Of a DNA stretch of 30,389 nt, positions 1 through 7,778 are shown one piece after another. This DNA is from an uncultured Faecalibacterium sp. (GTDB taxonomy: Bacteria; Bacillota; Clostridia; Oscillospirales; Ruminococcaceae): NCBI GenBank assembly GCA_934503275.1, contig CAKSVD010000023.1, positions 1 through 30,389 of the forward strand. The letters run 5' to 3'. A program made the translations under genes and the position numbers. The number at the start of each line of letters is the position of its first letter. Within the stretch, counting starts at the first letter, position 1. Below the pieces are notes generated by a model that saw only the letters and a list, made by a program, of their open reading frames with translations, was not told the origin of the DNA and did no database searches.

Positions 1-70
1 GGCCGACGAGGCTCGAACTCGCTACCTCCACCTTGGCAAGGTGGCGCTCTACCAGATGAGCTACGGCCGC
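1..70 (-). tRNA. tRNA-Gly (GCC), 3' end cut by window edge
   Basis: Read on the minus strand from 70 to 1, the sequence folds into a tRNA cloverleaf: acceptor 5' strand GCGGCCG, D arm, anticodon stem CCACC/GGTGG with loop TTGCCAA, and T arm with TTCGAGC. The anticodon is GCC, for glycine. The last two acceptor bases, the discriminator and the CCA lie outside the window. It lies just downstream of tRNA-Phe and is probably cotranscribed with it. Confidence 0.95.
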
Positions 71-102
71 ATATTGGGAAACCCTGTTGGGTTTCCTTGA
101 CG

Positions 103-178
103 TGGTGCCTCCGATCGGAATCGAACCAATGACACGGGGATTTTCAGTCCCCTGCTCTACCGACTGAGCTACAGAGGC
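103..178 (-). tRNA. tRNA-Phe (GAA)
   Basis: The minus strand folds into a complete cloverleaf. Acceptor GCCTCTG pairs with CGGAGGC, the anticodon stem GGGGA/TCCCC encloses loop CTGAAAA, and the T loop is TTCGATT. The anticodon GAA reads phenylalanine codons. The 3' CCA is encoded. A promoter lies directly upstream on the same strand. Confidence 0.97.
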
Positions 179-194
179 GCACCGGACGATGATT

Positions 195-222
195 ATTATA
201 CCTGAAATTTCGATTTTGTAAA
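195..222 (-). promoter_or_regulatory. Promoter for the tRNA-Phe/tRNA-Gly transcript
   Basis: On the minus strand there is a -35 TTTACA (217-222), a 16-bp spacer and a perfect -10 TATAAT (195-200), about 17 bp upstream of the mature tRNA-Phe 5' end. Confidence 0.8.
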
Positions 223-352
223 GGGGTAAATGCAAACTTTTTTGAAAAAATTGAAAAGTTTTTGTTTTCCGGCGTCTCTGCGTGCAAAATAAGAACGACT
301 TTTTTCGCGGTTTTCGTGCCGGAGGCAGCACGGGAAAAGAGAGAAAGAATAT

Positions 353-381
353 TTGACAAGCTTTACAACCTATGGTTTAAT
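353..381 (+). promoter_or_regulatory. Promoter for parE
   Basis: A consensus -35 TTGACA (353-358), a 17-bp spacer and a -10 TTTAAT (376-381) lie about 130 bp before the parE start. A second AT-rich TATAAT at 435-440 has no good -35. The rest of the 335-bp gap (179-513) shows no other gene; the open frame running upstream of parE through this gap lacks a ribosome site and overlaps the promoter. Confidence 0.7.
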
Positions 382-513
382 AAAAGAAAAGAACACAGAC
401 GCCAAGGCTTACAGAGATGCTGTTATATTTCTTATATAATAGAAAGGGCAGGTGTCTGCTTTGATTACAGGACGTCCTGCGCGGCACAGCTGCGGCGGGA
501 CGGGAGGAGCAGC

Positions 514-2505
514 ATGGCAAAAAAACAGGAATATGGCAACGAGAGCATTACCTCGTTAAAGGGCGCCGACCGTGTGCGCAAGCGCCCGGCGGTCATCTTT
601 GGCTCGGACGGCGTGGAGGGCTGTGCCCACTCGATCTTTGAGATCGTGTCCAACTCCATTGATGAGGCCCGCGACGGCCACGGCGATACCATCAACGTGA
701 CCCGCTGCAAGGACGGCAGCGTCATCGTGGAGGACTTTGGCCGCGGTATGCCCGTGGACTGGAACAACGGCGAGGGACGCTTCAACTGGGAGCTGCTGTT
801 CTGCGAGATGTACGCAGGCGGCAAGTACGGCGAGGGCGAGGATAACTACGAGTTCAGCCTTGGCCTGAACGGTCTGGGTCTGTGCGCCACCCAGTACGCC
901 TCGGCGTGGATGACCGCCGATATCTACCGCGACGGCTACCACTATCATCTGGACTTTAAAAAGGGCGAGAATGTGGGCGGCCTGCAGAAGGAGCCCTACA
1001 AGGGACGCCGCACCGGCAGTATCATCCACTGGAAGCCGGACGATGAGGTGTTTACCGATATCGATGTGCCCGGCAGCTACTATAAGGATGTGCTGCGCCG
1101 TCAGGCTGTGGTCAACGCTGGGCTTACCCTCAACTTTACCGATGAAAAGGAAAAAGACCCCGCCACCGGCAAGCCGTGGCACGAAAGCTGGTGCTACCAG
1201 AACGGCATCGCGGACTATGTGGCAGAAGTAGCAGGGGAGGACACCCTGACCCCGGTGTTCGGCTGCGAGAGCGAGGCCGTGGGTCGGGACCGCGAGGACC
1301 AGCCGGACTACAAGGTGCGCATGAGTGCGGCTTTTTGCTTCTCTAATAAGGTACAGTTGCTGGAGTACTACCACAACTCCTCGTGGCTGGAGCACGGCGG
1401 CAGCCCGGAGCACGCGGTGCGCACCGCCTTTGTCTACCAGATCAACAAGTACCTGAAGGAAAAGAACCTGTACAAAAAAGGCGAGAGCGCCATCAGCTTT
1501 CAGGATGTGCAGGACTGTCTGGTGTATGTGTCCTCCAGCTTTTCCACCCGTACCAGCTACGAGAACCAGACCAAAAAGGCCATCACCAATAAATTTGTCT
1601 CGCAGGCCATGACCGATTTCCTCAAGCATTATCTGGAAGTGTATTTTCTGGAAAAGCCGGAGGAGGCTCAGAAGATCTGCCAACAGGTTCTGGTGAACAA
1701 GCAGAGCCGCGAGCACGCGGAAAAAACGCGCCAGAGCATCAAAAAGACGCTCTCTACGCAAATCGACCTGGCCAACCGCGTGCAGAAGTTCGTGGACTGC
1801 CGCACCCGGGACGCCGCCCGCCGCGAATTGTATATCGTGGAGGGCGACTCGGCTATGGGCGCGGTCAAGTCCAGCCGAGACAGCGAATATCAGGCCATTA
1901 TGCCCATCCGCGGCAAGATCCTGAACTGCCTGAAGGCGGATTATGCCCGCATCTTCAAGTCGGACGTCATTGTGGACCTCATCAAGGTGATGGGCTGCGG
2001 CGTGGAACTGGGCGGCAAGCACAACAAGGAACTGGCTACCTTTAACCTCGAAAACCTGCGGTTCAATAAGATCGTCATCTGTACCGATGCCGACGTGGAC
2101 GGCTACCAGATCCGCACCCTTGTGCTGACCATGCTCTACCGCCTTACCCCCACCCTGATCAACAAGGGCTATGTGTATATTGCAGAGTCGCCTTTGTACG
2201 AGATCAGCACGAAGGACCGCACTTATTTTGCTTATACCGAGCCGGAAAAGGCCGCTTTTCTGGAAAAGATCGGGGATAAAAAATACACCATCCAGCGCTC
2301 CAAAGGCTTGGGCGAGAACGACCCCGAAATGATGTGGTTGACCACCATGAACCCGGAAAGCCGCCGTCTTATCAAAGTAATGCCCACCGATGTGGTGCAG
2401 ACCGCGCAGGTGTTCGATATCCTGCTGGGCGACAATCTGGCAGGCCGCAAGGAGCATATCGCGCAGCACGGCGCAGAGTATCTGGATGATCTGGACGTGA
2501 GCTGA
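514..2505 (+). CDS. parE: DNA topoisomerase IV-like subunit B (GHKL ATPase)
   Basis: This 663-aa protein is the ATPase/TOPRIM subunit of a type IIA topoisomerase, which passes one DNA duplex through another using ATP. The GHKL ATPase domain is at the N-terminus: catalytic Glu43 and Mg-binding Asn47 in EIVSNSIDEA, Asp74 in VEDFGRGMP, and the lid glycines in GLNGLG (117-122). The TOPRIM domain has EGDSA at 443-447 and the acidic cluster DADVD at 525-529, followed by SKGLGE. The start at 514 was chosen because GGGAGGAG lies just upstream and the TIIA-type N-terminus begins there; the open frame extends upstream without a ribosome site. Its partner gene parC follows after 291 bp. The sequence is divergent from canonical GyrB (for example RPAVIFGSDG instead of RPGMYIGSTG). 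The ParE assignment rests on the partner lacking a recognisable GyrA box. Confidence 0.9.
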   Translation: MAKKQEYGNESITSLKGADRVRKRPAVIFGSDGVEGCAHSIFEIVSNSIDEARDGHGDTINVTRCKDGSVIVEDFGRGMPVDWNNGEGRFNWELLFCEMYAGGKYGEGEDNYEFSLGLNGLGLCATQYASAWMTADIYRDGYHYHLDFKKGENVGGLQKEPYKGRRTGSIIHWKPDDEVFTDIDVPGSYYKDVLRRQAVVNAGLTLNFTDEKEKDPATGKPWHESWCYQNGIADYVAEVAGEDTLTPVFGCESEAVGRDREDQPDYKVRMSAAFCFSNKVQLLEYYHNSSWLEHGGSPEHAVRTAFVYQINKYLKEKNLYKKGESAISFQDVQDCLVYVSSSFSTRTSYENQTKKAITNKFVSQAMTDFLKHYLEVYFLEKPEEAQKICQQVLVNKQSREHAEKTRQSIKKTLSTQIDLANRVQKFVDCRTRDAARRELYIVEGDSAMGAVKSSRDSEYQAIMPIRGKILNCLKADYARIFKSDVIVDLIKVMGCGVELGGKHNKELATFNLENLRFNKIVICTDADVDGYQIRTLVLTMLYRLTPTLINKGYVYIAESPLYEISTKDRTYFAYTEPEKAAFLEKIGDKKYTIQRSKGLGENDPEMMWLTTMNPESRRLIKVMPTDVVQTAQVFDILLGDNLAGRKEHIAQHGAEYLDDLDVS

Positions 2506-2506
2506 T

Positions 2507-2780
2507 GATTTTAAATTGCCTCCGCTTGCGCTCTGGCAATGAAAGAGGTAATGTTATTTTAATTTGGTGATTTGTCGCAGCCTGCGGGCTGCTCCAAATC
2601 ACGTTTTCACGAAGAAGGCCCCAACGGGTCACGGCATTTTAAGGGAAAAATGCAGAAAACCGGAACGGCTCCATCTGTGAAAGAGCAGCTCAGGATGGCC
2701 CGCAGGCCATCCTGAGCTGCAAAAATAAAAATATTTTCCGCTGAATATGGGCAGAGCGAGAGCGGCGCCCATTTAAAATC
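2507..2780. repeat. Mini-element A with terminal inverted repeats and two hairpins
   Basis: The parE-parC gap begins with GATTTTAAAT (2507-2516) and ends with its exact inverse ATTTAAAATC (2771-2780). The similarity extends inwards: 17 of the next 24 positions match in inverted orientation, around the shared core CGCTCTG. Inside are two strong hairpins: 2567-2602 (loop TGCG) and 2685-2720 (a perfect 16-bp stem with loop CGCA). No open frame with a ribosome site is present. The arrangement resembles a MITE or an intergenic structured element. A related copy lies at 5119-5286. Confidence 0.65.
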
Positions 2781-2796
2781 GTCAAGAGGTTAGAAG

Positions 2797-5046
2797 ATGC
2801 CTAGAAAATCGACCAAGAAAACCTTAAAGCCGGTGCGCCCGCAGCTGGGCGATGGCGTTGAAATCTTAAATGCAGGCAGCGTGCTGGAGGATCCCATTAC
2901 CCGCACGCTGGAAACGAACTATATGCCCTACGCCATGAGCGTCATCGTCAGCCGCGCTTTGCCGGAGATCGACGGCTTCAAGCCGGCGCACCGCAAGCTG
3001 CTGTACACCATGTACGAGATGGGGCTGCTCAAGGGCGCACGCACCAAATCTGCCAACATCGTGGGCAGCACCATGCACCTGAACCCCCACGGCGATGCCG
3101 CCATCTACGACACCATGGTGCGCATGGGCCGCGGCAACGAGAGCCTGCTGGTGCCCTTTGTGGACAGCAAGGGCAACTTCGGCAAGGCCTACAGCCGGGA
3201 TATGTCCTGCGCTGCCGCCCGTTACACCGAGGCAAAGCTGGAAAGCGTGTGCGAGGAACTGTTCCGGGATATTGACAAGGAGACCGTGGACTTTGTGCCC
3301 AACTACGACAGCACCACCACCGAGCCCACCTTGCTGCCGGTCACCTTCCCCACCATTCTGGCCAATAATACGCTGGGCATCGCGGTGGGCATGGCCTGCA
3401 ACATCTGCTCCTTCAATCTGGCAGAACTGTGCGCCACCACCGTGGCGCTGATGAAGGACGAACACCACGATATCGGCACCACCATGCCCGCCCCGGACTT
3501 TGTGGGCGGCGGCCAGATTCTGTACGATGAAGCGCAGATGCGTGAAATTTACGAGAACGGCCGCGGCAGCGTAAAGGTGCGTGCCCGCTACAGCGCAGTG
3601 CCTGGCGAAAATATGATCGAGGTCACCCAGATCCCGCCCACCACCACGGTGGAGGCCATCATGGATAAGATCGCGGAACTGGTCAAGACCGGCAAGGTCA
3701 AGGAAATCAGCGATATGCGTGATGAGACCGACCTGAACGGTCTGAAGCTGACGCTGGACCTCAAGCGCGGCGTGGATGCCGACAAGCTGATGGCAAAACT
3801 GTTCAAGGCCACCCCGCTGGAGGACAGCTTCAGCTGCAACTTCAACATTCTGGTGTCCGGCCAGCCCCGTGTTATGGGCGTGCGGGAGATTTTGAAGGAG
3901 TGGACGGCGTTCCGCGTCGAGTGCGTGCGCCGCCGCACCTACTACGACCTGCACGGCAAGGAAAAGCGGCTGCACCTTTTGCAGGGTCTTGCCGCCATTT
4001 TGCTGGATATCGACAAGGCCATCCGCATCATCCGCACTACCGAGGAGGAGACCGAGGTGGTACCCAACCTGATGATCGGCTTTGGTATTGACGAGGTGCA
4101 GGCGGACTATGTGGCAGAGATCAAGCTGCGCCATCTGAACCGGGAATACATCCTCAAGCGCACCGGCGAGATCGAGCAGCTGGAAAAGGATATTGCCGAC
4201 CTGAACGATGTGCTGGCAAAGCCCGCCCGCATCCGCCGCATCATCATCAACGAACTGAACGATGTAGCAAAGAAATACGGCAAGCCCCGCTGCAGCGAGA
4301 TCTTGTACGACCTGCCCGAGGAGGAGGCCGCCGCCGAGGAGGAGACCGTGCCGGACTACCCGGTGACCGTGTTCTTTACCCGGGAGGGCTACTTTAAAAA
4401 GATCCCGCCCCAGAGCCTGCGCACTGCCGGTGCGCATAAGCTGAAGGAGGGCGACGAGATCGTCCAGCAGCTGGAGACCCGCAACAACGTGGAGGCACTG
4501 TTCTTTACCGACAAGCAGCAGGTGTACAAGGTGCGTCTGGCAGAACTGGAGGACGGCAAGGTAGCCCAGATGGGCATTTTTATCCCGGGGCGGTTGGGTA
4601 TGGACGAGGGCGAAAATGTGCTGAGCATGGTCATTACCGGCGATTATAGCGGTTATATGCTGTTCTTCTTTGCCAGCGGCAAGTGCGCTAAAATTCCTCT
4701 CAGCTCCTACGCCACCAAGCAGAACCGCCGCAAGCTGCTGAAGGCTTACAGTGATAAGGAGCCGCTTGCCCTGATGCTCTACCTGCCGGAGGAGACCGAA
4801 CTTGCCATCCGCACCAGCGCCAGCCGGATGCTGCTGGTGGGTACGGCGCAGATCGCTGCCAAGACCACCCGCGACAGTCAGGGCGTGGCGGTGGTCACCC
4901 TGAAAAAGAATCAGACCATCGCCTCGGTGGTACCGGCGGATACGCTGGAGTTGGCGAACCCCCACCGCTACCGCGTGCGCAGTCTGCCCGCCACCGGTGC
5001 GCTGATCCGCGCCGAGGACGAGGGCGAGCAGATGAGCCTGCTTTGA
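2797..5046 (+). CDS. parC: DNA topoisomerase IV-like subunit A
   Basis: This 749-aa protein is the DNA-cleaving subunit that partners ParE. The catalytic Tyr143 sits in the ARYTEAKL motif after the winged-helix domain. The breakage-reunion core covers about residues 30-500, including a C-gate coiled-coil region rich in E and R (about 365-490). The C-terminal domain (about 510-749) carries several beta-propeller-type repeats, such as VTVFFTREGYFKKI. I see no QRRGGKG-type GyrA box, which favours a decatenating topoisomerase IV-like enzyme over a gyrase. At the quinolone-pocket position equivalent to E. coli GyrA Ser83 there is Ala101 (PHGDAAIYD); the Asp87 equivalent, Asp105, is kept. The start is preceded by AAGAGG at 2784-2789. 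It is probably cotranscribed with parE. Confidence 0.9.
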   Translation: MPRKSTKKTLKPVRPQLGDGVEILNAGSVLEDPITRTLETNYMPYAMSVIVSRALPEIDGFKPAHRKLLYTMYEMGLLKGARTKSANIVGSTMHLNPHGDAAIYDTMVRMGRGNESLLVPFVDSKGNFGKAYSRDMSCAAARYTEAKLESVCEELFRDIDKETVDFVPNYDSTTTEPTLLPVTFPTILANNTLGIAVGMACNICSFNLAELCATTVALMKDEHHDIGTTMPAPDFVGGGQILYDEAQMREIYENGRGSVKVRARYSAVPGENMIEVTQIPPTTTVEAIMDKIAELVKTGKVKEISDMRDETDLNGLKLTLDLKRGVDADKLMAKLFKATPLEDSFSCNFNILVSGQPRVMGVREILKEWTAFRVECVRRRTYYDLHGKEKRLHLLQGLAAILLDIDKAIRIIRTTEEETEVVPNLMIGFGIDEVQADYVAEIKLRHLNREYILKRTGEIEQLEKDIADLNDVLAKPARIRRIIINELNDVAKKYGKPRCSEILYDLPEEEAAAEEETVPDYPVTVFFTREGYFKKIPPQSLRTAGAHKLKEGDEIVQQLETRNNVEALFFTDKQQVYKVRLAELEDGKVAQMGIFIPGRLGMDEGENVLSMVITGDYSGYMLFFFASGKCAKIPLSSYATKQNRRKLLKAYSDKEPLALMLYLPEETELAIRTSASRMLLVGTAQIAAKTTRDSQGVAVVTLKKNQTIASVVPADTLELANPHRYRVRSLPATGALIRAEDEGEQMSLL

Positions 5047-5118
5047 TTGGTAGGCAGTGGGAAGCTTTCCTTCGCAAATGAGTCCGGAACCCCCTGTTCC
5101 GCCCCAGTGCTGCGCACC

Positions 5119-5286
5119 GGGGCCCCACTTCGCCGGAATTTGCTCAGGAAACTCCCCACCGCCTTTCCAAAAAGTCCCATCTTGTGAAGATAGGGAAACG
5201 GAGCGCCCGCAGGCGTGCCGTTTCCCCGAAAACAAAAATATTCTTTCCGCTGTTATTGTCAGAGCGAAGCGGAGACGATTTTAAAT
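5119..5286. repeat. Mini-element B, related to element A
   Basis: The parC-rlmH gap has the same right-hand architecture as the parE-parC gap: a CCATCTxxTGAA-like stretch, then a hairpin at 5193-5226 whose loop is CGCA, then an A-rich AACAAAAATATTCTTTCCGCT-like stretch and a terminus with AGAGCGAAGCGG and GATTTTAAAT. The hairpin stem sequence (GGGAAACGG/CCGTTTCCC) differs completely from that of element A, yet it still pairs. An upstream hairpin around 5119-5139 has CTGCG in its loop. No clear left terminal repeat was found. Confidence 0.55.
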
Positions 5287-5314
5287 CCTTTATCCTGAAA
5301 AGAGGAAAGCTGTC

Positions 5315-5800
5315 ATGCAAAATATCGACCTGATCTGTGTGGGCAAGCTGAACGCCAAATATTTTGCCGAGGGCGTGGCAGAGTACCAGAAGCGTCTGGC
5401 TGCTTTTGCCGCCTTCCGCATCATTGAACTACCGGAGGAAAAGATCGAGGAGAAAAACGCCTCGGACGCCGTGGTAAAAAAGGCGCTGGACAAGGAGGGA
5501 AAAGCCATCCTCTCCAATGTGCGCAAGGGTGCTGCCATCGTGGCCATGTGCATCGAGGGCAAGCAGATCTCCTCCGACGAGTTGGCGCAGTTTCTGGCGC
5601 AGCGCGCCGGCAGCGGGGCAGGGGATGTGGCCTTTGTTATCGGCTCGTCCCACGGCCTGTCCGATGAGGTGAAAAAGGCCGCTGCCCTCAAGTTCAGCAT
5701 GGGACGTATCACCATGCCCCATCAGCTGGCGCGGCTGGTGCTCACCGAGCAGATCTACCGCGCCTGCACCATCAATGCGGGCATGAAATACCACAAGTAA
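5315..5800 (+). CDS. rlmH: 23S rRNA pseudouridine-1915 N3-methyltransferase RlmH
   Basis: At 161 aa this is the usual length for RlmH, a SPOUT-fold enzyme that uses S-adenosylmethionine to methylate pseudouridine 1915 in helix 69 of 23S rRNA in assembled ribosomes. Family hallmarks are the SAM-binding knot FVIGSSHGLSDEV (about 107-119) and the C-terminal block RITMPHQLARLVLTEQIYRA ending in AGMKYHK. A GAGGAAAG ribosome site precedes the ATG. It follows parC after element B and is followed by a strong terminator, so it is probably the last gene of the parE transcription unit. Confidence 0.95.
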   Translation: MQNIDLICVGKLNAKYFAEGVAEYQKRLAAFAAFRIIELPEEKIEEKNASDAVVKKALDKEGKAILSNVRKGAAIVAMCIEGKQISSDELAQFLAQRAGSGAGDVAFVIGSSHGLSDEVKKAAALKFSMGRITMPHQLARLVLTEQIYRACTINAGMKYHK

Positions 5801-5822
5801 GGGCAAGAGCTGTTTGTCATTC

Positions 5823-5865
5823 TGGGCTTCCGGAGCGTCTGTGGATATTCCGGAGGCCCATTTTT
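5823..5865 (+). terminator. Intrinsic terminator after rlmH
   Basis: A 12-bp stem (TGGGCTTCCGGA at 5823-5834 with TCCGGAGGCCCA at 5849-5860, one G-T wobble) is followed by TTTTT. It lies 22 bp past the rlmH stop. Confidence 0.85.
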
Positions 5866-5967
5866 ACGGAAAAAATACCGTGGAAGCAATTTCCATCTTT
5901 TCTTTTTGGGCTGCTTTTATTATACTGATAACATGGAGCAGTGCGCTGCCCGATAAAACAAATCTTT

Positions 5968-6026
5968 GTCACCTGCGGTGACATTTCTCCCCGGCGCGGG
6001 GAGAATATGTCCCTTCCGGGGGAAGC
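5968..6026. repeat. Cluster of three short hairpins in the rlmH-glyS gap
   Basis: Three consecutive palindromes are present: GTCACC-tgc-GGTGAC (5968-5982), CTCCCC-ggcgc-GGGGAG (5987-6003) and CTTCC-ggg-GGAAG (6013-6025). Hairpin strings of this style occur as dispersed intergenic repeats in clostridial genomes. The 411-bp gap otherwise holds the rlmH terminator, the glyS promoter and the glyS leader; I see no gene in it. Confidence 0.45.
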
Positions 6027-6071
6027 CTTCAATCGGCTGATCGATTTCCGTGACTGAAGCATTTGCCGGGC

Positions 6072-6100
6072 TTTACAAGCGGGGCAAAACATGGTACAGT
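6072..6100 (+). promoter_or_regulatory. Promoter for glyS
   Basis: -35 TTTACA (6072-6077), a 17-bp spacer and -10 TACAGT (6095-6100). A transcript from here would have a leader of about 105 nt containing two tandem hairpins: GTGCTTGTG-caagc-CACAAGCAC, then CCGGCGG paired with CCGCCGG. The T-box antiterminator sequence expected for an uncharged-tRNA sensor is not seen. Confidence 0.65.
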
Positions 6101-6211
6101 AAATATACTGTGCTTGTGCAAGCCACAAGCACGCCCGGCGGTGGGAAAGCCGCCGGAACACAACACGATACGACACGGCAAACCAGCCGCGGACGGAAAG
6201 GATGTACTACA

Positions 6212-7633
6212 ATGGAACAGAGCGAAAAGACCCTTGACATGATCGTCAATCTTTGCAAGAACCGTGGTTATGTGTTCCCCGGTTCCGAGATCTACGGCGG
6301 TCTGGCCAACAGCTGGGACTACGGCCCCCTTGGCGTGGAGTTCAAGAACAACGTCAAAAAGGCATGGCTGAAAAAGTTTGTGCAGGAAAGCCCCTATAAC
6401 GTGGGTTTGGATGCTGCCATCATCATGAACCCGCAGACCTGGGTGACCACCGGCCATGTGTCCAGCTTCTCGGACCCCCTGCTGGACTGCCGCGCCTGCA
6501 AGGCACGCCACCGCGCCGACAAGCTGATCGGTGAGGAGCACCCCGAGGTGAACGTGGACGCCATGAGCTTTGACGAGATGGATGCTTTCATCGCAGAGCA
6601 CGAGGATATCGTCTGCCCCGTGTGCGGCAAGCACGATTTTACCCCCATCCGCAAGTTCAACCTGATGTTCAAGACCGCTATCGGCGTGACCGAGGATAGC
6701 TCCTCCACCTGCTATCTGCGTCCCGAGACCGCACAGGGCATCTTTGTCAACTTTGCCAACATCCAGCGCACCACCCGCCGCAAGCTGCCCTTCGGCGTGT
6801 GTCAGGTGGGCAAGGCCTTCCGCAACGAGATCACCCCGGGCAACTTCACCTTCCGCACCCGCGAGTTCGAGCAGATGGAGTGCGAGTTCTTCTGCAAGCC
6901 CGGCACCGATCTGGACTGGTTCGCTTACTGGAAGGACTACTGCGAGAACTGGCTGCTGAGCCTTGGCATCAAGAAGGAGCACCTGCGTCTGCGTGACCAC
7001 GAGCCCGCAGAACTGGCCTTCTATAGCCGCGCTACCACCGATATCGAGTATGCCTTCCCGTTCACCGACTGGGGCGAACTGTGGGGCATTGCAGACCGTA
7101 CCAACTACGACCTGACCCGCCATCAGGAAGCCTCCGGCAAGAGTCTGGAGTACTTCGACAGCGAGACCAATGAGCACTACATCCCCTACGTCATCGAGCC
7201 CTCTCTGGGCTGCGACCGTGTGGCACTGGCTTTCCTGTGCGAGGCTTACGACGAGGAGCACCTGACCGACAGCAAGGGCAAGGAGGATATCCGCACCGTG
7301 CTGCGTCTGCATCCGGCTCTGGCTCCCTACAAGTGCGCCGTGCTGCCCCTGAGCAAGAAGCTGGGCGAGAAGGCCATGGAGATCCGCAACGAGCTGAGCA
7401 AGTACTTCATGGTGGATTACGACGATACCGGTTCCATCGGCAAGCGTTACCGCCGCGAGGACGAGATCGGCACCCCGTTCTGCATCACCGTGGACTTTGA
7501 CACCGTGGGCGACGAAGCCAAGGGCATTGCTGCCGACAACTGCGTCACCGTCCGTGACCGTGACACTATGGAGCAGGTGCGTATGCCCGTCAGCGAGTTG
7601 AAGAACTACATCGAGAGCAAGATCGAGTTCTAA
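6212..7633 (+). CDS. glyS: Glycyl-tRNA synthetase, single-chain (homodimeric) type
   Basis: This 473-aa class II aminoacyl-tRNA synthetase charges tRNA-Gly with glycine using ATP. It is the single-polypeptide alpha2 form, also called GlyQS. An insertion carries two Cys pairs, CRAC (93-96) and CPVC (135-138), which suggests a zinc-binding module. Motif 2 lies in [20 protein letters not shown] (200-219) and motif 3 in [10 protein letters not shown] (about 333-342). The C-terminal anticodon-binding domain covers about residues 365-473. The start at 6212 follows GGAAAGG and matches the family N-terminus; an in-frame extension upstream runs through the promoter and is not used. A bidirectional terminator follows. 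Confidence 0.96.
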   Translation: MEQSEKTLDMIVNLCKNRGYVFPGSEIYGGLANSWDYGPLGVEFKNNVKKAWLKKFVQESPYNVGLDAAIIMNPQTWVTTGHVSSFSDPLLDCRACKARHRADKLIGEEHPEVNVDAMSFDEMDAFIAEHEDIVCPVCGKHDFTPIRKFNLMFKTAIGVTEDSSSTCYLRPETAQGIFVNFANIQRTTRRKLPFGVCQVGKAFRNEITPGNFTFRTREFEQMECEFFCKPGTDLDWFAYWKDYCENWLLSLGIKKEHLRLRDHEPAELAFYSRATTDIEYAFPFTDWGELWGIADRTNYDLTRHQEASGKSLEYFDSETNEHYIPYVIEPSLGCDRVALAFLCEAYDEEHLTDSKGKEDIRTVLRLHPALAPYKCAVLPLSKKLGEKAMEIRNELSKYFMVDYDDTGSIGKRYRREDEIGTPFCITVDFDTVGDEAKGIAADNCVTVRDRDTMEQVRMPVSELKNYIESKIEF

Positions 7634-7650
7634 AAAATACGCTATCATGC

Positions 7651-7694
7651 AAAAAAAAGCAGCCCCGCCGGAGCACCGGCGGGGCTGCTTTTTT
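7651..7694. terminator. Bidirectional terminator between glyS and hisS
   Basis: A perfect 14-bp stem, AGCAGCCCCGCCGG (7658-7671) with CCGGCGGGGCTGCT (7676-7689), has a 4-nt loop, a preceding A8 tract and a following T run. It can therefore act on either strand and sits between convergent genes. Confidence 0.93.
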
Positions 7695-7710
7695 AGTGTT
7701 GTGACGGCTG

Positions 7711-7752
7711 AAAAAAGTGGCTCGGAAGCGTCCGCAGACGTTTCTGAGCCAC
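7711..7752 (-). terminator. Intrinsic terminator after hisS
   Basis: Read on the minus strand, GTGGCTCAGAAACGTC pairs with GACGCTTCCGAGCCAC around a TGCG loop, followed by TTTTTT (plus-strand A6 at 7711-7716). It lies 26 bp past the hisS stop. Confidence 0.88.
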
Positions 7753-7778
7753 AAAATTATAATTGTCAGGAGAGCAGC

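Noticed and set aside
262..513. 84-codon N-terminal extension of parE
   Set aside because: It runs through the promoter region without a ribosome site; the family N-terminus starts at 514.
5057..5284. 75-codon open frame in the parC-rlmH gap
   Set aside because: It lies within mini-element B and crosses its hairpins; no ribosome site.
6101..6211. T-box leader for glyS
   Set aside because: The T-box sequence and specifier-loop layout are absent.
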